Below are positions 61,261 through 64,000 of a DNA stretch of 64,000 bases, in pieces; position 1 is the first letter of the stretch; each line of letters begins with the position of its first letter. The stretch covers positions 3,720,001 through 3,784,000 of the forward strand of contig OZ244249.1 of NCBI GenBank assembly GCA_965217135.1, read 5' to 3'. Source of the stretch: HXMU1420-2 sp017643305. GTDB lineage: Bacteria > Pseudomonadota > Alphaproteobacteria > Rhodobacterales > Rhodobacteraceae. Position numbers and translations under genes: made by a program. The notes beneath the pieces were generated by a model. The model was given only the letters and a program-made list of their open reading frames with translations. It was not told the origin of the DNA and did not search any database.

Positions 61261-62187
61261 ATGTCCGAAGCCATGTTTGACGCCCCCGGCCGCTTCTGGC
61301 GCGGGAACCTGCACACCCATTCAAACCTTTCCGACGGCGCGTTGGAACCCGAGGAAGTTTGCCGCCGGTACAAAGCCGAAGGCTATGATTTTATCGCGCT
61401 GACCGACCATTTCGTCGGGGCCTATGGCTACCCCATCGCCGACACCAAGGGATTTCGCGACGACCAGTTCACGACCATTCTTGGGGCCGAACTGCATTCT
61501 GGCGCGATGGAAAACGGCGAACTGTGGCACATCCTTGCGGTTGGACTACCAGAAGATTTCGCACCGTCTAATTCCCCCCATTTCCGCCCCGTCGATGACC
61601 AGGAAAGCGGCGCTGAAATTGCTGCCCGCGCACGCAAAGCCGGCGCCTATGTGGCCATCGCACACCCCGAATGGTCGCAAATGACCACGGCAGACGCCCG
61701 CACCATCGAAGCCGCCCATGCGGTGGAAATTTACAATCACGGCTGCGCCATGGGCTGCGACCGGCCACACGGTTTCTACACGCTGGACCAGTTGTTGACC
61801 GACGGCCGCCAGTTGAACCTGTGCGCCACCGACGACGCGCATTTCACCGAACCCGATCATTTCGGCGGCTGGGTCATGGTTAAAGCCGAAGCAAACGATC
61901 CCGACCAGTTGCTGGAAGCCCTGAAGGCAGGACACAGCTATGCATCGACCGGGCCGGATTTCTATGGTGTGCAGTACGAAAGCCGCTATGTCACCGTCGA
62001 TACCAGCGCGGTAACCTCAGTGATCGTGGTGGGCGCAGGCGCAGGCACAGCCGCAGTGCATGGCGAAAGCATGACACGCACGCGGGTGAACATCGACCGT
62101 CTCGCCAACTCTCCCTGGATCCGGGTTTGCCTGATCGACCGCGCAGGCAAACGCGCCTGGCTGAATCCGCATTGGCGGGAAATCTAG
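61261..62187 (+). CDS. PHP-domain metallohydrolase (CehA/McbA family)
   Basis: 308 residues. The PHP metal motifs are in order: GNLHTHSNLSDG (17-26), FIALTDHFVG, GAELHSG, AIAHPEW, AVEIYNHG and CATDDAHF. These give the trinuclear metal site of phosphoesterases; CehA-type relatives cleave phosphate or carbamate esters. A beta-rich C-terminal region (about 235-308) follows, as in that subgroup. GGAGGGGCCG lies before ATG 61261. The substrate is unknown. Confidence 0.85.
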   Translation: MSEAMFDAPGRFWRGNLHTHSNLSDGALEPEEVCRRYKAEGYDFIALTDHFVGAYGYPIADTKGFRDDQFTTILGAELHSGAMENGELWHILAVGLPEDFAPSNSPHFRPVDDQESGAEIAARARKAGAYVAIAHPEWSQMTTADARTIEAAHAVEIYNHGCAMGCDRPHGFYTLDQLLTDGRQLNLCATDDAHFTEPDHFGGWVMVKAEANDPDQLLEALKAGHSYASTGPDFYGVQYESRYVTVDTSAVTSVIVVGAGAGTAAVHGESMTRTRVNIDRLANSPWIRVCLIDRAGKRAWLNPHWREI

Positions 62188-62222
62188 AGCAGGTTTCCAC
62201 CTCCGTATCAAATCTGTAAACT

Positions 62223-62250
62223 GGCTCGATTTCCCTAGAGAAATCGGGCC
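62223..62250 (+). terminator. Hairpin after the PHP gene
   Basis: GGCTCGATTTC (62223-62233) pairs with GAAATCGGGCC (62240-62250) around loop CCTAGA: eleven pairs with one T-G. It lies 36 bases after the PHP stop. No T run follows, so intrinsic termination is uncertain; it may be a protective 3' stem. Confidence 0.5.
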
Positions 62251-62582
62251 GAAACCGTTCAACGTTCCGGATCACCCGCACACTTTTGTCAATATCCAGC
62301 CTGAACCTGTGTCACAGCCGCCCTTGCCGCGGTGATAGGTCAACCTCTGCGCCGATATCCGGCGCAGGGACAGCGCGCCGGATTGCGCCCAATAAACACA
62401 TTGCCGTCCAAGCCAGTGTATTGGTCTTGTTCTGTGTATCATTCCTCCGGTGATCCACTGCCGTGTTGCCCATCCTGAGCGCGCGGCGATACCGGTGTCA
62501 CACCGCTCCAATCCTGCGATTGCAATCGCCCCCATCAGACACGCATGGTGACGGCAATCGCGATATACGGGGAGAGACATCC
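62251..62582. other. Gene-free stretch before the second decarboxylase-like gene
   Basis: About 330 bases with no recognised gene. It holds a 19-base inverted repeat, TGCGCCG-ATATC-CGGCGCA, at 62348-62366. A ribosome site GGGGAGAG just before 62583 serves the next gene. The remaining open frames on either strand have no family resemblance. Confidence 0.45.
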
Positions 62583-62975
62583 ATGAGCGACCTTTTTAAC
62601 GAAGACCTGTTCACCATCGGGCTGACCCAGCGCAAGGCGACACTTGGCGCGGAATATGTGGAAAAGAACCTGGCAGCCGCCGATGATTTCACGCGTCCGT
62701 TTCAGGAAGCAATGACCGCCTGGTGCTGGGGCTTTGGCTGGGGTGATGACGCGATTGATGCCAAGACTCGGTCCATGATGAACCTGACCATGCTGGGCGC
62801 GCTGGGTCGATTGCAGGAATGGGAAACCCATTGCCGGGGTGCACTGACAAACGGGGTCACCAAGGAACAGATCCGCGCCATTGTGCATGTAATCGCCATC
62901 TATTGTGGCGTGCCGATGGGGTTGGAATGTTTCCGTGTCGCCCGCAGAGTGCTGGAAGAAGCGGGAGAACTGTAA
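62583..62975 (+). CDS. Carboxymuconolactone decarboxylase family protein, PcaC-like
   Basis: 130 residues. GLTQRKATLGAEYVEKNLAAADDFTRPFQEAM is the PcaC-like opening and is followed by AWCWGFGWGDDAIDAKTRSM, the block where 4-carboxymuconolactone decarboxylases have W-x-R/W-x-G--R. GRLQEWETHCRGALTNGVTKE and IYCGVPMGLECFRVA complete the family. It lacks the AhpD C-x2-C, so it differs in type from the protein at 60454. With no other protocatechuate genes nearby, a true PcaC role is unproven. GGGGAGAGAC precedes ATG 62583; the frame is open further up without homology. Confidence 0.82.
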   Translation: MSDLFNEDLFTIGLTQRKATLGAEYVEKNLAAADDFTRPFQEAMTAWCWGFGWGDDAIDAKTRSMMNLTMLGALGRLQEWETHCRGALTNGVTKEQIRAIVHVIAIYCGVPMGLECFRVARRVLEEAGEL

Positions 62976-63359
62976 TTCCATCCGCTCCCTTGAGAGTGAA
63001 AGAAAGTCTCCAAAGTTTCACGGCTCAAGTCAGGCGATCCGCAAAAAACGACAAGGTGCAGTCCCATGCGAGGGTGGCTGCAGCTGTTCGAGGATCATCG
63101 CACCGGTCACCCCCGCCGCGGCATAGCGCCCGGCCTGTGTGATGAATTCGTGCTTGATCGGTCAGCAGAGTAAATACTCATCGAAAATCTCGAGGACGCA
63201 GGTATATAAGTCGCTTATGATCTTGCCAGGGAAGTTGGGCCAGGCGTGCTGATGCGGGATACTACAGGATAGCGAGGGGGCCGCCGTTCATCTTCACAGC
63301 GCATTTTGCGATAGCCCCCTCGCCCAACCCTCTCCCCAAGCAGTGAGAGGGCTTTGTTC
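62976..63359. other. Intergenic region with a possible gene scrap
   Basis: 384 bases. A leftward frame over about 63050-63165 reads EFITQAGRYAAAGVTGAMIL, protein-like but bounded by stops and without a start; it may be the end of a lost enzyme. GCGAGGGGGC (63272-63281) and GCCCCCTCGC (63314-63323) form a wide inverted repeat. The separate CCCTCTC/GAGAGGG hairpin is listed below. No complete gene seen. Confidence 0.4.
63328..63351. terminator. CCCTCTCC-type intergenic hairpin next to gcvP
   Basis: CCCTCTC (63328-63334) and GAGAGGG (63345-63351) flank a ten-base loop, nine bases after the gcvP stop in its own direction. The wording of the stem, with the adjoining GGGTTGGGCGAGGGGG stretch on the minus strand, resembles a widespread proteobacterial intergenic repeat. 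It may end gcvP transcripts. Confidence 0.5.
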
Positions 63360-64000
63360 TTACTCTGCGGCCTCCGCATACTCCTCCATCGGCGGGCAGG
63401 TGCACACCAGGTTCCGGTCACCAAAGACATTGTCCACCCGGTTAACCGGCGGCCAGTATTTGTCCACTCGGAACGCGCCCGGAGGGAAGCACCCCTGTTC
63501 GCGGCTGTAAGGCCGATCCCATTCGCGTACGAGATCTTCCATCGTGTGCGGCGCGTTCTTCAGCGGGTTGTTGTTGCGGTCAATGCGGCCCTCTTCGATG
63601 TCGCGGATTTCTTCCCGGATTGCCAGCATCGCGTCGCAGAACCGGTCCAGCTCGGCCTTGGTTTCGCTTTCGGTTGGCTCAATCATCAGCGTACCCGCTA
63701 CCGGCCAGCTCATCGTTGGTGCGTGAAACCCGCAATCGATCAACCGCTTGGCGATATCGTCCACCGTTACGCCTGCGCTGTCAGCAAATGGGCGCGTATC
63801 GATGATACATTCATGCGCCACGCGGCCCGTCTTGCCACGATAGAGCACTTCATAGGCCCCCTGCAGGCGAGACGCGATATAATTGGCATTCAGGATCGCG
63901 ACACGTGTCGCCTGCGTTAGTCCCTCACCGCCCATCATCAGCACATAGGCCCACGAAATCGGCAACAGGGACGGAGATCCATAAGGCGCTGCCGAAACCG
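63360..64000 (-). CDS. gcvP: Glycine dehydrogenase (decarboxylating), C-terminal part
   Basis: P-protein of the glycine cleavage system, decarboxylating glycine with PLP and passing the aminomethyl group to the H-protein. The window holds the last ~213 residues, entering the frame just inside the right edge. SAAPYGSPSLLPISWAYVLMMGG is the conserved block after the PLP lysine, which is therefore outside. FHAPTMSWPVAGTLMIEPTE and PYSREQGCFP complete the C-terminus, ending PPMEEYAEAAE. The rest of the gene and any gcvT/gcvH lie to the right. Confidence 0.95.
   Translation of the reverse strand, partial: VSAAPYGSPSLLPISWAYVLMMGGEGLTQATRVAILNANYIASRLQGAYEVLYRGKTGRVAHECIIDTRPFADSAGVTVDDIAKRLIDCGFHAPTMSWPVAGTLMIEPTESETKAELDRFCDAMLAIREEIRDIEEGRIDRNNNPLKNAPHTMEDLVREWDRPYSREQGCFPPGAFRVDKYWPPVNRVDNVFGDRNLVCTCPPMEEYAEAAE

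Noticed and set aside
1..64000. CRISPR arrays, tRNA and rRNA genes
   Set aside because: No regularly spaced repeats, no cloverleaf-like CCA-ended sequences and no rRNA segments were noticed in the intergenic regions; a tRNAscan and CRISPR search would settle it.

Overview
The window reads as chromosomal DNA of a high-GC alphaproteobacterium, most likely a member of the Rhodobacterales (roseobacter group). Evidence: the DUF1214/DUF1254 gene pair, an OpgC-OpgG-OpgH glucan operon, a small DUF1127 protein, a PhnF-GHIJKL-NM C-P lyase locus with a DUF1045 protein and a hexapeptide transferase, and dense gene packing with many ATGA or TGATG overlaps. No rRNA, tRNA or CRISPR array was recognised.

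Layout. 1-6.5 kb: end of a PHB-depolymerase-type esterase, then a leftward operon of a TPR protein, opgC, opgG and opgH (osmoregulated periplasmic glucans). 6.7-14 kb: a thiamine-diphosphate enzyme coupled to a class III CoA-transferase, the DUF1214/DUF1254 pair, and a single-chain biotin-dependent acyl-CoA carboxylase. 14-18 kb: a three-gene FtsX-type ABC system beside alkaline phosphatase. 18.1-19.2 kb: the eroded remains of an ackA / maoC-pta locus. 19.3-26.8 kb: creatininase-family hydrolase, a small methyltransferase, and a YejABEF-like peptide importer. 27.2-35 kb: eight tightly coupled genes for a glycan (nucleotide-sugar dehydrogenase, four glycosyltransferases, histidine phosphatase, polysaccharide deacetylase, methyltransferase) with no export genes. 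35-43.6 kb: the C-P lyase locus (phnM, DUF1045, phnN-L-K-J, a DUF559 protein, phnI-H-G, divergent phnF, hexapeptide transferase). The phnG-phnF gap carries a good Pho box, two facing promoters and an inverted repeat covering both.

43.6-46.4 kb: a rearrangement scar. A dead IS3-family element separates the last part of phnE from the last part of an adenylate-cyclase/TPR gene, so the phosphonate importer is missing here. 46.8-54.6 kb: rpe, then a leftward beta-oxidation operon with a PimC/PimD-like dehydrogenase pair. 54.9-59.6 kb: aldehyde dehydrogenase, divergent IclR regulator, class III aminotransferase and EamA exporter, plausibly amine catabolism. 59.6-64 kb: exported cyclase/isatin-hydrolase-type protein with an AhpD-like partner, DUF1127 protein, PHP metallohydrolase, a second carboxymuconolactone-decarboxylase-like protein, and the 3' end of gcvP.

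Themes. Phosphorus acquisition recurs (PhoA, C-P lyase under an apparent Pho box). So does gene decay: ackA-pta, phnE, the cyclase, the IS and a Hint-domain scrap. All functional names come from reading motifs and remembered family sequences; no search was run.
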